Assembly: GCF_000687475.1 (NCBI RefSeq)
Contig: NC_057320.1
Location: 186,001 to 250,000 of the forward strand
Source of the DNA: Ustilaginoidea virens
Lineage: Eukaryota > Ascomycota > Sordariomycetes > Hypocreales > Clavicipitaceae
DNA length: 64,000 nucleotides
Direction of reading: 5' to 3'
Positions 12,593-24,361 of this stretch are shown here, piece by piece. Made by a program: the position numbers and the translations under genes. The notes beneath the pieces are model-generated. The model saw nothing but the letters and a program-made list of their open reading frames with translations, was not told where the DNA came from and searched no databases. Position 1 is the stretch's first letter. Each line of letters starts with the position of its first letter.

Positions 12593-13385
12593 GCTCCTTC
12601 TCCTCGAGTTCCTTGGTCTTGGTCGCGTTTCTGACAGGCTCTGGAGTGGGAGCGTCGGGGTCAACGTATTTGCCATTCGACCAGATGGTGTGCACTACAG
12701 GCACGTCGTCCACACCGGCAAACTCGTTCGTGTCTTGCAGTCGTCGGAGCTCGCGCGACAAGGCGCTGGCTCGCTTGTTCAGCGCTTTCCGGCTATTGTT
12801 GGCCATGTTGGTCATCGTCGTAGTAACGGATGGTACGCGGGCAAGACGCAGGGACGTCCGCTGCGGGCTTGGCGAAGGAGGGCCTTGTCGGCGAGTGCGG
12901 ATGCGCGGCGAGTCCAAGCTTCCGGGTGACCAATGCAGGCTTGACGCGTCAATTCGCGCTTCAAGAGTCTCCTCATGAGATTCTGAGCCCCCATCAACAG
13001 CGGCAACTTGAATGCTGCCGCCCAAGCCATGACCAGAAACGGTTCGTCGCCTTTTGTCAGGAACAAGGTCGCCCTTGACGCGTCTTTTCCCATGGTCGGC
13101 GACACCGCTCAACTTGACGAGGTTGTAAACAGGCTCGGAGGCGCGGGCTCGCCTAGGACGACGTGCACGAGGCGACTGCGTTGGGGTTGGTTCCCGGGAG
13201 GTTTCGATAACGGGCAGGACGTGGATTGCGTCCTGGGCAACGGTGATGACATCGTGTTTCGAGGTATCCGAGTGCTGGCTATCGTTGTCGGCAACAGTGG
13301 TTGGCGGCGTCGAGCTCGAGGACGCGGACGTAGACAAGGTATCAGTCGCGGGACCCGAGAAGAGGTTGTCCACAAAGAGCGACAT
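10837..13385 (-). CDS. ash1: SET-domain histone H3K36 methyltransferase, ASH1 type
   Basis: Chromatin methyltransferase of the Ash1 class (H3K36 methylation in fungi). Three exons, complement(12227..13385, 11763..12142, 10837..11685), give 795 aa. The order is a long disordered N terminus with a (QE)n tract at 12547-12597, an AWS zinc motif (about residues 406-446, CVCKPEDGCGDNCQNR), the SET domain from about 460 with RGYGVRS, FVNHSCDPNC (about 535) and ELTYDYNF, then a post-SET KCLCGSDNCRG (about 585-597). The C-terminal 200 residues are very basic (Lys/Arg/Ala). Neither a WW nor an SRI region is visible, which favours Ash1 over Set2. Exon joins are in phase. Paralogue choice within H3K36 enzymes is from domain layout, not an alignment. 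Confidence 0.88.
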
Positions 13386-15102
13386 GGTGACGGGGGGGGG
13401 GCGGGCGGGAAGAATGAGGCACGAGAGCTCGCAAAGGCGATGCGAAGCGATGCACTTATAAGCTTGAACGAACCGCGTCGAGGTCGGGGAGAGAGCAAGA
13501 GCAGCAGCCCAAACGGGCGGGAGGCAGGTCAGCCGCTGGTGGAGGGAGGTTTTGGACGCGAGTGTCCGGTTTGCGTATGTGAGCGGGAAAGGAGCGCGGA
13601 GTTCGGAGTATGTAGCAGGTCAAGAAGGGAAACAGGCTGGGGCGAGGAGAGTGGTGGTCTGGCGGCAAGGCGTCAGGCCAAACGCGCCTGGCCAGGGATC
13701 AGCAGGCCACACCCGGACAAGGCACAGGCGAGCGCAGGCCGACGACGAGGACAGAACCCAGAACCGGACCCAACGGTCAACCGCCAAGAGGAGGGCGGCA
13801 CTTGAGCAGCCACAGGCACGAGCAGGCCGAATGCCGACGTGCAGCGTCCTTTTTTGACGATTTGCGAGTTGCAGGTTGTCTGGTGCGATGGTTATCTGGA
13901 GTCTGGTCTGTATCTGCAGCGGCCGGTGCCTGGGCAAGGCACAGAGTCAACCGAGAGTTGACGGCAGCTGGCTGCAGCCAGGCACTACCACCACTGCCAC
14001 TGCCACTGCCACTGCCACTGCCACTGCCACTGCGAATGCCGCTCTCCACCACTACCACCCGGGGCTGGCCACTGCGCGGACCAGAACAGGTTGGTGCTCC
14101 GTCCTGGGTAGTAATAACGTGCGGCCGGGTACGCGAGGAGGACGGGGGTCGAAAGTGCCAGAGTGTCAGGAGGAAGCGGGCAAACCAGAGCCAAGCTAAA
14201 AGCGGGCGAGCTTGGGTTGTTGATCAGAGGCCAACGGTGCCACCACCCAACCAGCCTCTGGCGAATTACGTGATGAAGAAGCCCGGTGCTGCAACGTGAG
14301 TAAGTGGGCGTACTTTGTACACTGCACAGAGGAGGTAGGTGTTGTAAACACTGCACAAGCGCAGCGCGCCTGTGGGACTGGGTCGCTGGGGGGCTTGGCT
14401 TCCTGCAAAGGGGGCAGGAAAGAAGGGGGGGGGGCGACGAAGAAAAGGCAAGAGTTGGAAGGAGGAAGGAGGAAGGAGCAAAGGCAAGTCAGGGTTAAGT
14501 GGGAACTCAAAAAATGCTGGGCAGTGCGTAGTGCGTAGTGCGTAGGGCGTAGGATGTAGGACGGGGACGCGAGACCTAGTGAGTGGCGACCAAGAGAGAA
14601 AGCCCCTTTGGTCTCTTGTCCATGGTGCTATGAACGGACGGCCCGTCCGTGGAAACGTGAACAAGGCGGACCACGCGGGCAAAGCTTGGGCAACCACGTC
14701 TTGATGCCGTCGCAAACCTTTTGGCATGACATCCCAATACTAGATGTGCTTTGGCCCTCTTTGACTTGCAAACGAGAACCACACGGCGTGGAATATCACC
14801 ACGTACCTGGGCTGATGCAAACAAAAGTCAAAAGAGCGGGGGGTTTCCCAGGGATTCGACGAGCCGTTTCAGATCAAATCTCGCGCGCCCGCCCAAGGCC
14901 ATTGATTCCGTGCAACCGGGCATTAGATTGTCTATCGTCTGTTTTCAAATACAGCTAGTTTAAGGGGGTATTGTGTCCGTCCAAGGCGAGTGAACAAGGC
15001 ATTTTCAACAAGCAAGGGGTACGCTCCAAACAATTCTTGTTCAAATCAAATGAGAAGCTGGGGTGGGACAACAACCCGAGCTTCCTTAGCAGCCCACAGT
15101 AC
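13386..15102. other. Intergenic region, ash1 promoter side
   Basis: About 1.7 kb between ash1 (its 5' end) and the 3' end of sfh5. It is GC-rich, with a CCACTG hexamer array and a GTGCGTA-type array at about 14524-14560. Long overlapping ORFs are artefacts of these low-complexity stretches. Confidence 0.5.
13989..14031. repeat. CCACTG hexanucleotide microsatellite
   Basis: About seven near-perfect copies of CCACTG, open in several frames but without protein support. Confidence 0.85.
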
Positions 15103-16304
15103 CTAAGCAGCCGTCTCCTTGGCAATAGGTTCAGGTTCGACCTGAGCGGCCTTCTCGGCCATGGGCCCTGGTGCCGCTACTTCGTCGGCTGGAACCTCCA
15201 CAGGCTGCGGCTCGGGCTGAGGCTCGGGCTCAGAAACGGCGGGAGCGCTAGCCGCGGCGGTGGCATCAGCGTCAACAGCCGTTCCAGACGGAACATGAGC
15301 ATCCGCCTTCTCCTGGTCCGCCTGCGCCTGCGCCGGCACCTCTTCATCCACCAGCTTGACCGATTCACCCTCCTTGACGCTGGGACCCTGACCGCCATAC
15401 TCCTTGGGCAGTGACGAGGCGATGGGTTTCAGCTCCGCAGCTAGAGTAGCACCAGAGGTCATGGGATGGAACTTGCGCAGAGTGGCCGGGGCAAGGAACA
15501 GCTTCATAACCCCAAACATCCAGCCCATGATGGCGGGCACGTTGACAAAGTACTTGTGGGCAAGCAGCTCGGGGTACGCCATGGAAAAGGTCTCAATCGT
15601 TTCCTTGCTGGCGGCCTTGATGGCGGGATCCATGCGGAAGAAGCTGACGGATAGGTAGTCGTGGACCTGGAGCATCTGGTACATGTCTTGGGCGTCCTCG
15701 GCAAGGGGTTCCTTGATTTCATTGAGTCGAAGCTTCTGCACGCCGAGCTCCATGAGGGCAGCACGCCAGCGGATAAACCTAAAATAAATGCCATCAGATG
15801 ACCGCCAGCAGGCCCCTTGCAGTTGTCGATGCTGTTGGTGTTGGTGCCAGTGAAGCTTGGCCAATCGGTCGACTTACTCTTCGACGTTGCCAAACGTGGC
15901 CTTGTTGTCCTTTACTGCGCCGTAAATGTTCCACGTAATGACCGTCTCCTTGCCAGCCTCGTCCTTGTGCACCGTCACGTACCCCAACTCCCCAAACTTG
16001 GTCTTGTTAAAGGCCTCGGTGGCCAGCTTGGCGGGCTGCATCTTCTTGCGCCACTCCAGGGCAGAAAGAAGCTGCCTCTCGGCGGCCGCAGCATCATTGT
16101 TGTTGGCTCTGAGAAACTTGCGCAAAACGACCTGCGTGGGCGCGTGGTCAGAGGGCGAGAGCTCGACACCCCACATCTCGCTGTGATCTGCTCTCGTGGT
16201 AATTTCGGACAGACGAGCTGTGAATTTAGCAAGGGGCGTCTCGGGGGCGGCGGCTGGAGTTTGAGCTGGAGCAGCGGCCGCGGCCGCGGGAGCCGCTGGC
16301 GCAT

Positions 16305-16335
<31 letters not shown>

Positions 16336-16353
16336 GCCTTGTTCGCCGGACAT
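15103..16353 (-). CDS. sfh5: Phosphatidylinositol transfer protein Sfh5 (Sec14 family)
   Basis: Non-classical Sec14-like CRAL-TRIO protein; the fungal Sfh5 group is linked to phosphoinositide transfer at ER/plasma-membrane sites and binds haem in yeast. Two exons, complement(15878..16353) and complement(15103..15778), give 383 aa. After a poly-Ala N terminus encoded by a GCN/CAG microsatellite (16303-16335) comes the CRAL-TRIO N region (LRKFLRANNNDAAAAERQL) and the lipid-binding domain (ITWNIYG, FVNVPAIMGWMF). The C terminus beyond GATLAAELK is an acidic Pro/Glu/Ala tail with QPEPQP repeats. The intron joins GA|G so that EEFIRWRAAL is restored. Family call is confident; lipid specificity is not readable here. 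Confidence 0.9.
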
Positions 16354-18788
16354 GGTGGTGATTCTGGGAAATATAAAGGGCCAAGGTCTCTTGCAGACGA
16401 CACAAAAAAAAAGAAGGAAGGAAGGGAGAAGAGGAGAAGAAAGGACGGGCGACGCTGTCGGGTTTTGACGAGTGTGTGAATCAAGAGGGCGAAATCTGGT
16501 TTCAAGATTATGTTCTGAGCTGGTCAAACCACATGCATCCAAACGGGGGGGGAGCTAGGCGAAGCTCCAGTGGGGTCGCTGAGACGGGACACGGGAAAGC
16601 AGCGCCGGCTCCAGGGGGTTAGAGTCAGGGGTCCAGCGAGACGACTTCAACCAACAGAAGTTGACCCCTGGCAGTGTCCTTTAAGTTTTAACCGCTCTGC
16701 AGAGCTCTGGTCCTGTTTCCTTTCCATCCTAGGGCTAGCCCCTGGCACCTGTCGTCTACAAAGCATGCACCGTATGAGGATACAAAAAAAAGAGAGGGGG
16801 GGGGGATGGCAAGATGACCGTAACAATAGTTGACTGTAGGTTGTCTCCTCTGTTCTAGCCCAAGCCAAGTTTGACTACTGTACAAAATGCTCAACTTCAT
16901 TTCTTCCCTTTTCCCGTCCTCACGTGATTGGTCACATTTTTCCCCACCCAACAGACCCGGGTTGTCACTTGGGCAATGGCTCGTTGACAGCGTTGCAGGT
17001 GGGACGATGGGCCCCGATCCGGACACTGCCGGCCGCACTGGCCTACAAGAGGTGCCTTGCGGTCTAATTTAAGCGCAGAAGGTATCTTTGCCTAGACGCA
17101 AGCGCTGAAAGATACCTCTTCCGCTTAGGCCTAGCTTTTGGCTGCGTGCTTATGCATATGCCGGAAAATGTTTCACACTCCGTGCTCATCTTAGTTCTTA
17201 TTCCCACCAAGTTGTTGTGATCCATGGCATCAACGTTTGTGCCCAAACGTCTCGGATTTTATACTGTAATGGCAGAAAATAAAAGAAAGAAAGAAGAACG
17301 AAGGAACGAGAGTAAAAAAAATTAATAGGGAATAAACACCAAGGATGGAAGTGACAACTTGTAAAGTTCCAAGGCCGGCTCAAATATCGGGCAGGAGCCT
17401 TCTATATTCTTCTAGCTAGCTCAGAATCATCACGCGTTTCCCTTTGTCAATCATCTTCGCATTCGGCAGGTTGCAAGACCGGATGTACTCGGTCACTTGA
17501 AGCTTTTGTTCCTCCTGTTTAAAATTTTCTCGGTAGCTATGTGGTGCGTAATATTCCCACGTGAGGTAGCTACTCATAGATAGAGCACTGCAGGGTCTTC
17601 ACCATAGGTCATGCGATATTCCGTAATTGCAATTCAAGCCATGAGAACCAGATGAGTGAGGTATATTCATGCTTTTCCTGTAGATAAACATCTATATGTT
17701 GGATATTTCCCATAATTTCTGCGCCAAAGACTCAAGGCCGGCGTGCAGGAGATGTAAAATTCCAAGGAGGTGGCTTTTGGGCGAGCACCGCCCCCTCTGT
17801 ACTGTATCTTGTTCGGCATCTGTTTGGAACAAGACATAGTGCTTCGAGTGAAAAGAAAGAACCGAGCCTGACCTTGAAACTTAGAATATTTTCGCTTTCC
17901 TGAACGATGACTCGGCTTAAGACGCTTCAATATTCGCCTTTGAAGGGCAAGGGTAGATATGCTGTGGACGTGTGATGGCTCTACTGGGTGGTTATTCACC
18001 TTTTTTTCCAAAAAGAGGCGTTGATATTCGTCCTTGAAGGGCAGGGACAATTGATATATGCTGAGGAAAGCGCAATGATTTCACTACGGGGCAAGTTGGG
18101 TAAATGCGTAGGTGCGCACATGAAAAAAAAAAAAAAAAACTTCAAGATTTTTGGAGAGTTCAAGATGGTAATAACCATCGGCACCAACTAAACCCAAAAC
18201 GAAAGTAAGGATCTTTCCATATGGGTGTAGGTACCTACCTGTTACCTCCTATGCATTGGATATGGTACGGGACCTCCGTCGTAGAAAGTCCATGTTCGAA
18301 GCCCTTTGGGCATGGTATCTGTGCGAGGCAAGTGGATTGCTGTGCTGGGCTCGTTGTGAATGATGTGGCATGCAATTGTCAACGGTGGGAGTCTAGGAGC
18401 TGGATTCGGACATCACTTCATTCTATTCAAGCTCCTTGATGGCTGACGATCAAGGATGAATACGATGCCGTAGAGGGAGCCCGCCATGGGAGCGGAAAGC
18501 GTCTACGTAGATGGAGCAATCGTTACAGGAGTGCGGAGTATGGTTTCTGACTTTCGTCCATCTCATATCTCATTCACTCACCTCGCTCACGCTTGTTTAG
18601 TGGACCTACTAGGGTTGCGTTGCGTCATCAGGCTGTGGTCGACCTCAGACGTCGACCAATGACAGGCCTTTGATTCGAACAACACCGCGCCAACACGCCC
18701 TAACCTGAACCAGACGTCATGCGGATTGATTCTTCCAAAAAATCCAAACCGTCCGTCTTCATCACCCCGTCGCCGTCAACATGCGGCC
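16354..18788. other. Divergent intergenic region sfh5/pfa5
   Basis: About 2.4 kb between divergent genes. The part from about 17050 to 18250 is AT-richer than the rest and contains only short ORFs (longest 127 codons, minus strand, 17667-18050) without a recognisable domain. A weak internal duplication is seen around the two GAAGGGCA-containing segments near 17942 and 18036. Confidence 0.4.
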
Positions 18789-20195
18789 ATGGCGCCCAGA
18801 ATGCCCAGCGAACGCGCCGCCATGCGCTGGACCATCCGAATCATCCCCTTCTTCATAGTCTGCGCCCTTTGCCTCGCAACCTACGCCGTCGTCGGCCGCC
18901 TATGCGGTGAGTCCGTCTCCCAGCCAGAGCCGGCGCCAAGTTCCAGACAAACGCGACGCCAAAGAAACTGACGACCAAGCTGCAAACCCCCCCCCTCCAG
19001 TGCAGTACCTGCACCAGCGCCGAGGCAAATCCGGCCTCGCAGCAGGGGTTCTGGTCCTCTACTTTGTCTTCTTCGCCCTCACCCTGTGGTCGTACGCCCG
19101 CGTCTTTTTCGCCATCCAAGCCGATCCGGGGTTCGTGCCCCTGCTGCGCCGCGGCGACGCCGATGAGCCGCCCGAGAAGCGGCGCTCTCACCGCTCGAGA
19201 CGGCGCCGAGACCCTGAAGACCCTCCCTGGGTTCCTCCCGACGCCGATCCGAACAGCCCCGGTCTGGAGGCTTTTTACTCCAAAGACGCCTTTGCCTGCG
19301 AGGTAGACGGCCGGCCAAAGTGGTGCTCCGTGTGCCAGCAGTGGAAGCCTGATCGTGCGCACCATTCCAGCGAGCTGGGCCGCTGTGTCAGGAAGATGGA
19401 TCACCTGTGTCCCTGGGTGGGGGGGATGGTCTCGGAGACTTGTGAGTTTTGTCGTTCTGTCCAGCGGAAGCAGCTGGGTAAGCGGAAACTGACCCGGGAG
19501 TTGTGCGGCGGCGGCGGCTGGCGGCGGCGGCGGGTGGGGGAATGAAAGCATTCAACTTCTTTACCCATTTTGTCTTTTATACCACGTGTCTGTGCGTGGT
19601 TTGCCTGTCGGTATCGGCGTGGTGCTTGACGCAGCAGCTCGGCTCGAATCAAGAAGTCGCAGTCGACGGCTGGATCATAGCTGTGGTCGTCATGTCCGCC
19701 TTTTTCGGGCTGTTCGCATTCGGCATGACCCTGACGGCCGGACGATTCATCCTGACCAACACCACCAACATTGACATGCTGAAGAAAAGGCAGACATTCA
19801 CCTTGGCGGTGCGGATCCCGCGCGACGCCCCGCCGTCATCCAAGTACCGCACGATAACGTATCCTCTTCCGTCGCTGCAGCCGACTCCGCCGAACGCGTC
19901 CGGACAGGAGGCATCCAACGGCTCGCTGGCCGCTCGGGATCAGCAAGCAAGTCGGAGGTTTGCCATCCTGAGGACGGAACCCTCGGAGAACCCCTGGGAT
20001 CTCGGCCTCTGGGAGAACTGCAAGGCCGTCATGGGCCCCAACGCGCTGGAGTGGCTGCTTCCCATCAGGCACTCGCCTTGCTGCGACCACGACAGCATGG
20101 CGAGCGACTACCCGTTCGGGCCTCTGGTGGCAGAGCTGCGGAGGCGCTACAGTGTGCCGGATGTGGCGGACCCGACTGGCCGTGGTGTACCCTAA
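18789..20195 (+). CDS. pfa5: Palmitoyltransferase Pfa5 (DHHC family, DHLC variant)
   Basis: Membrane protein S-acyltransferase. Three exons, join(18789..18906, 19001..19441, 19549..20195), give 401 aa. Two N-terminal membrane helices ([18 protein letters not shown] and [20 protein letters not shown]) precede the cysteine-rich domain [17 protein letters not shown]...[14 protein letters not shown], then two more helices after [14 protein letters not shown] and [16 protein letters not shown]. The joins G|TG and T|CA restore VQYLHQRR and ETSFNFF. The catalytic motif reads DHLC, not DHHC; fungal Pfa5 proteins often have DHYC, so the third position is known to vary and the Cys is kept. A possible alternative start is the ATG at 18801. 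Confidence 0.9.
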
Positions 20196-22187
20196 TGCTA
20201 ATCGCGACATCCTGGGGCGCCCGTTTTGCTCTGGGCTTAATCTAGACTACCTGGGGAGGGGGATAATGTTTCAAGTCTTGGGCGTTTGGGCGTGGGCAGT
20301 AGAGCGCGTGGGCAGGGCGCCTTGTACAAGCACTGTTTTTCGTAGCAAAGGATCATCCTCAGCGGCGTACAAGATGCAAACGTGCCGTCTGCTCTGCGGC
20401 CGGCAGCCCCGTCGTCGTCGCTTCAATTGCTGGTTCGGGAGCAACCAGCCGCGAGTCCGGCGGAGCAGTCCTCGTTCTTATAGGCCGCACGTACCTTGCA
20501 TCGACGGCCGGAGACGAAGCCCGCATTTCCAAACGACTTGCTCCGCAAAACTCATGCGCGCTGTGCCGCGGCTGTTGCGCGATCCGAACAACGGGAAGCA
20601 GGACCTGCTGTGCTTCGTCTCGAGGTTAGGTGGAAGGGGTTGGCGATGCACCACCACGGCTTGGCTCCTCACAAGCTTCAGCTTCCCGCACCCGACTGAT
20701 AGAAAAAGGAGAGACTTTTAAAAAGATGCCCATATCCACGAGTGTGTGCTCGACCCGCCTGCCGCTATCTCACGCCATTGCAGCGGAATCCCCTGATTTC
20801 CGATTCGACGAGACTCCATCCGGCGTTGCTTGTTGCGCTTTTTTTCTTTTTTTTCAAACGGACAGTTTCGTCCCCGCGCTGCGTGTAGCCAGCCCCCCCG
20901 GGCGCAAAAAAAAGATGGTGCCGTGGCGCTGTTGCGTGCGGTGTATGCCCTCGGATGGTTACGTTCGGGGTCCGGCCGGTTGGGAAGCTTTCCCCTAGTG
21001 AGCGGGATGGAGAGCCGGGGTATCTCGCCTCGTGTAGTGCGTTGCTGCTTGAATTTCAGAGAGGCTTCGCTGAGACTCGCGGGCGTGAGAGGAACCGGGC
21101 AAGAAGTCGCCCAGTCGCAACATGTCTGAGATGTTGCCGGGGGATTCGAGTGGATGCTTTGCGTGCCTGGCTTGCAGCACGACGGGTGTGAAGAGGCGGC
21201 GCGGCGTGTACTTGCAGGTCCTTTGGCCGACCAGGCGATGTAAATGTGACCATATGAAGGAGTCCATAAGGTATCCAGATAGTGTGCCATATAATGTGCC
21301 ATATGATGGGTCCATGTCATGGGTGCTTGTAATGAGTCCGTTGCGCGCCCGTTCAGGCCTGCCTGCAAGTCACGGCAAGCATTTGCGCCCAAAGCTTTTT
21401 CATCAGACGATACGGAATTCCTCGCACCGCAAACAAGCTTTACCAGACAGCCCAGCCGGACCCCCCGACCAATTGGACGCCCGCCCTCGCCCCAACACAA
21501 GATCCATCACGAACGGTGGCGCATCCCATCTCCAAGCCCTGCGCCGACCCCCTCGGACCCAAACCCCCATACCGCCCCGACTTCCCAATCCCGCCGGTCT
21601 CTATGAAACCCCCCTCTCCCCGGTGTCGTCATCATCATGCCACGCTCGCCAGATCCACCGCCGCGCCCGCTGCAAATGACCGTCCCGTGAAACTCACCAT
21701 CGTCTTGCTCAACCACACGAACGAGAGAGCTCGCCCTCGAGCCCCAGCCTGCGCCTCGACGCCTCCGACGCGGCCGGGTCGGCGCCCCCACCCCCCCTCT
21801 TGCTGGGAATCTCGCCGGAGAGAGCGGCATGTGGCGCTGCAGGTCGCCCCATGTGGGAGCCGGGCCTGCCGGCTCGGTCAGCTATCGAATCGTCGGGAGC
21901 AGGTTCGAGCCCGCGGTGGAGCCCGACGAGTTTAGGGGGGGGGGGGGGGGGGGATCAAGCAGGCGGTTGCGGTGTGTGTGTTTCTGTGAAGCGGCTGACA
22001 GGTAGGACGTAGAGCCGGCGGCGTTGGGAGGCGGGTGAGGTGTTGGGCTCGGAACCGCAGGCGGGACTGGGGAACCAACAGCTCCCTTGGCTTGGCCTGG
22101 CTGCGGATGGTGTAAATATATAAAACACCTCCTTCGTGAGCAGATGCAGCTGCGCCAGCGCGACTTGGTCCCCATGTGCGACGACCA
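20196..22187. other. Intergenic region, phospholipase B promoter side
   Basis: About 2 kb with no recognisable gene. A G19 run lies at 21935-21953, 235 bp before the phospholipase B start, and short CCATAT repeats lie near 21250-21315. Confidence 0.45.
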
Positions 22188-24361
22188 ATGCTCGCAACCA
22201 TGCTGGCAACCACGCTGGCGTTCCACCTTGCCCTGCTCGCCGCTCTGCACGGTAGGCAAACCTCGCGAATGCAAGCAAATCCTCGCCGACTTGCAGGCTG
22301 ACATGCACCAGCGTGCTGCGCCGCGCTCCAGCAACGAGCCGCGCCCGCCGCGCCCGCCGGCTACGCCCCCGCCCCGGTGCCATGCCCGTCCCCCCGACCG
22401 ACCGTCCGGAACGCAACGGGCCTCTCGCCGCAGGAGCGCGCGTGGCTCAGAGCCCGCGACAGCAACACCCTCCCGGCGCTGAAGGGCCTCCTCGCGCGCG
22501 CCAACATCCCCGGCTTCGACGCCGCCGCGTACCTGGACAGCCTGGCGAGCAGTGCCGCGGGCGGCGGGAACCAGAGCGCCGCGCTGCCGCGGATCGGAGT
22601 CGCCGTCTCGGGCGGCGGGTACCGGGCCTTGATGAACGGCGCGGGGGCGATTGCCGCGTTTGACAACCGGACGGCCAACGCGACGGCGCCGGGGCAGCTC
22701 GGCGGCTTGCTGCAGGCGACGACGTATCTCAGCGGACTGTCCGGGGGGAGCTGGGTGGTGGGGAGTCTGTTTGTGCAGAACTTTACGACGGTTGAGTCGA
22801 TTGTTGCGGCCGAGAGCGGCTTTCTGAGCACGCTTTGGCAGTTTAACGACTCTGTGCTGCAAGGTTTGTCTGTCGGCTTTCTCACTGGCTGGTTGATGAC
22901 GATGATGATGATGATTGATTGATTGATGCTTGCTTACTTGCTTCATTGACATTTGATTGATTTTGCCCGAGGGAAAGCGCTGAATCCTGGAAACAGGGCC
23001 TCAAGGTCTCCGCGTCGGCCAATACTACAACGAGCTGTACCAGACGGTCCAGGACAAAGCCAACGCCGGATTCAACACCACCATCACCGACTACTGGGGC
23101 AGAGCCCTTTCGTACCAGCTGGTCAACGCCACCGACGGAGGACCAGGTACGCGCCCCTCCCCCCCCAAAGAGCCGCAGACCACTCACTCACGTACATCGC
23201 CTCTTCCCAGCGTACACGTTCTCGTCCATTGCCAACGACACCGGGTTCGCCGCCGGAAACGCCCCCCTGCCCCTGATTGTCGCGCTCGAGCGAGCCCCCA
23301 ACCAGCTGCAGGTGCCGCCCAACGCAACCGTCTACGAGTTCACCCCGTGGGAGATGGGATCCTACGACCCGCAGGCATCCGCGTTCGCGCCCCTCCAGTA
23401 CGTCGGCTCCGACTTCTCCAACGGCACCGTCAGCCGCAACGGCAGGTGCGTGGCGGGCGTCGACAACGCCGGCTTCGTCATGGGCACTTCGTCCTCCCTG
23501 TTCAACCAGGCCTTCCTGCAGATCGGGAGGGTCGCGGGCGTTCCCGACCGGCTCACCCGGGCCATCAACCAGACGCTCGCGGCGGCCGGCACCGCCAACC
23601 GCGACGTTGCGAGCTGGCCGAACCCGTTCTACGGGTACAACAGCAGGGGCAACGCCAACGCCAACGCGCGGCTGCTCACCCTCGTGGACGGCGGAGAAGC
23701 CCTGCAGAACGTCCCGCTGCAGCCGCTCGCCGTCAGGGAGCGACGCGTCGACGTCATCTTTGCGATTGACAGTTCCGCCGACACGCAGACCTTGTGGCCC
23801 AACGGGACGAGCCTCGTCGCCACGCACGGCCAGCTGGGAGGCGGCGGCGGCGGGCCCCGCGCCCTGGCGCCTTTCCCGGCTGTGCCGGACCAGAATTCCT
23901 TTGTGAACCTGGGCTTCAACAAGCGGCCGACGTTTTTCGGCTGCGGCAACCGCACCGGGCCGTTGGTGGTGTACCTGCCCAACACGCCGTACACCTTCTA
24001 CTCCAACGTTTCGACGTTTGATCTGTCGTACAACGATTCCGAGAGGGACCAAATCATCCGCAACGGGTACAACGTCGCGACCATGGCCAACGGCAGCGCC
24101 GACGCCAACTGGACCGTGTGCGTGGCGTGCGCTGTGCTTGGTGCGAGCTGGAGGCGGACGGGCACGGCGGTGCCGGCTGCTTGTGCCGATTGCTTCTCGC
24201 GGTATTGCTGGAACGGCACGACCAACTCCACCGCGCCGCCGGTGTTTCAGCCGCAGCAGATCATCACGCCGAGCCCTGAGTCTGCGGGCTGCAGGGTCGC
24301 GATGCCCGTTGGCGTGGCATTGCTGTCGAGCTTGCTGGGCGTCTTGTTTGCTGTTGGATAG
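22188..24361 (+). CDS. plb: GPI-anchored lysophospholipase / phospholipase B
   Basis: Secreted or wall-bound enzyme that removes acyl chains from (lyso)phospholipids. Four exons, join(22188..22251, 22312..22863, 22997..23146, 23211..24361), give 638 aa. A signal peptide ([20 protein letters not shown]) is followed by a short Ala/Pro stretch and the PLA2_B domain. Visible motifs are [18 protein letters not shown] and the catalytic-Ser motif [13 protein letters not shown]. Later come the conserved [16 protein letters not shown] and [12 protein letters not shown]. Many NxT/S sites are present. The C terminus ([21 protein letters not shown]) looks like a GPI-attachment tail. The first acceptor in intron 1 (at 22296) would give an immediate stop, so the AG at 22310-22311 is chosen. 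Intron 2 contains GATT/GATG repeats and intron 3 a C-rich tract. Confidence 0.92.

Noticed and set aside
13008..13805. 265-codon plus-strand ORF
   Set aside because: Antisense to ash1 exon 1 and then low-complexity Arg-rich sequence.
14266..14727. 153-codon minus-strand ORF in the ash1/sfh5 intergenic region
   Set aside because: Pro/Phe-rich low-complexity reading through purine-rich tracts; no domain.
16303..16335. CAG repeat as a stand-alone microsatellite
   Set aside because: It encodes the poly-Ala N terminus of Sfh5 and is described there.
20718..21500. 260-codon minus-strand ORF
   Set aside because: No similarity to any known protein and overlaps other equally long frames in GC-rich promoter DNA.
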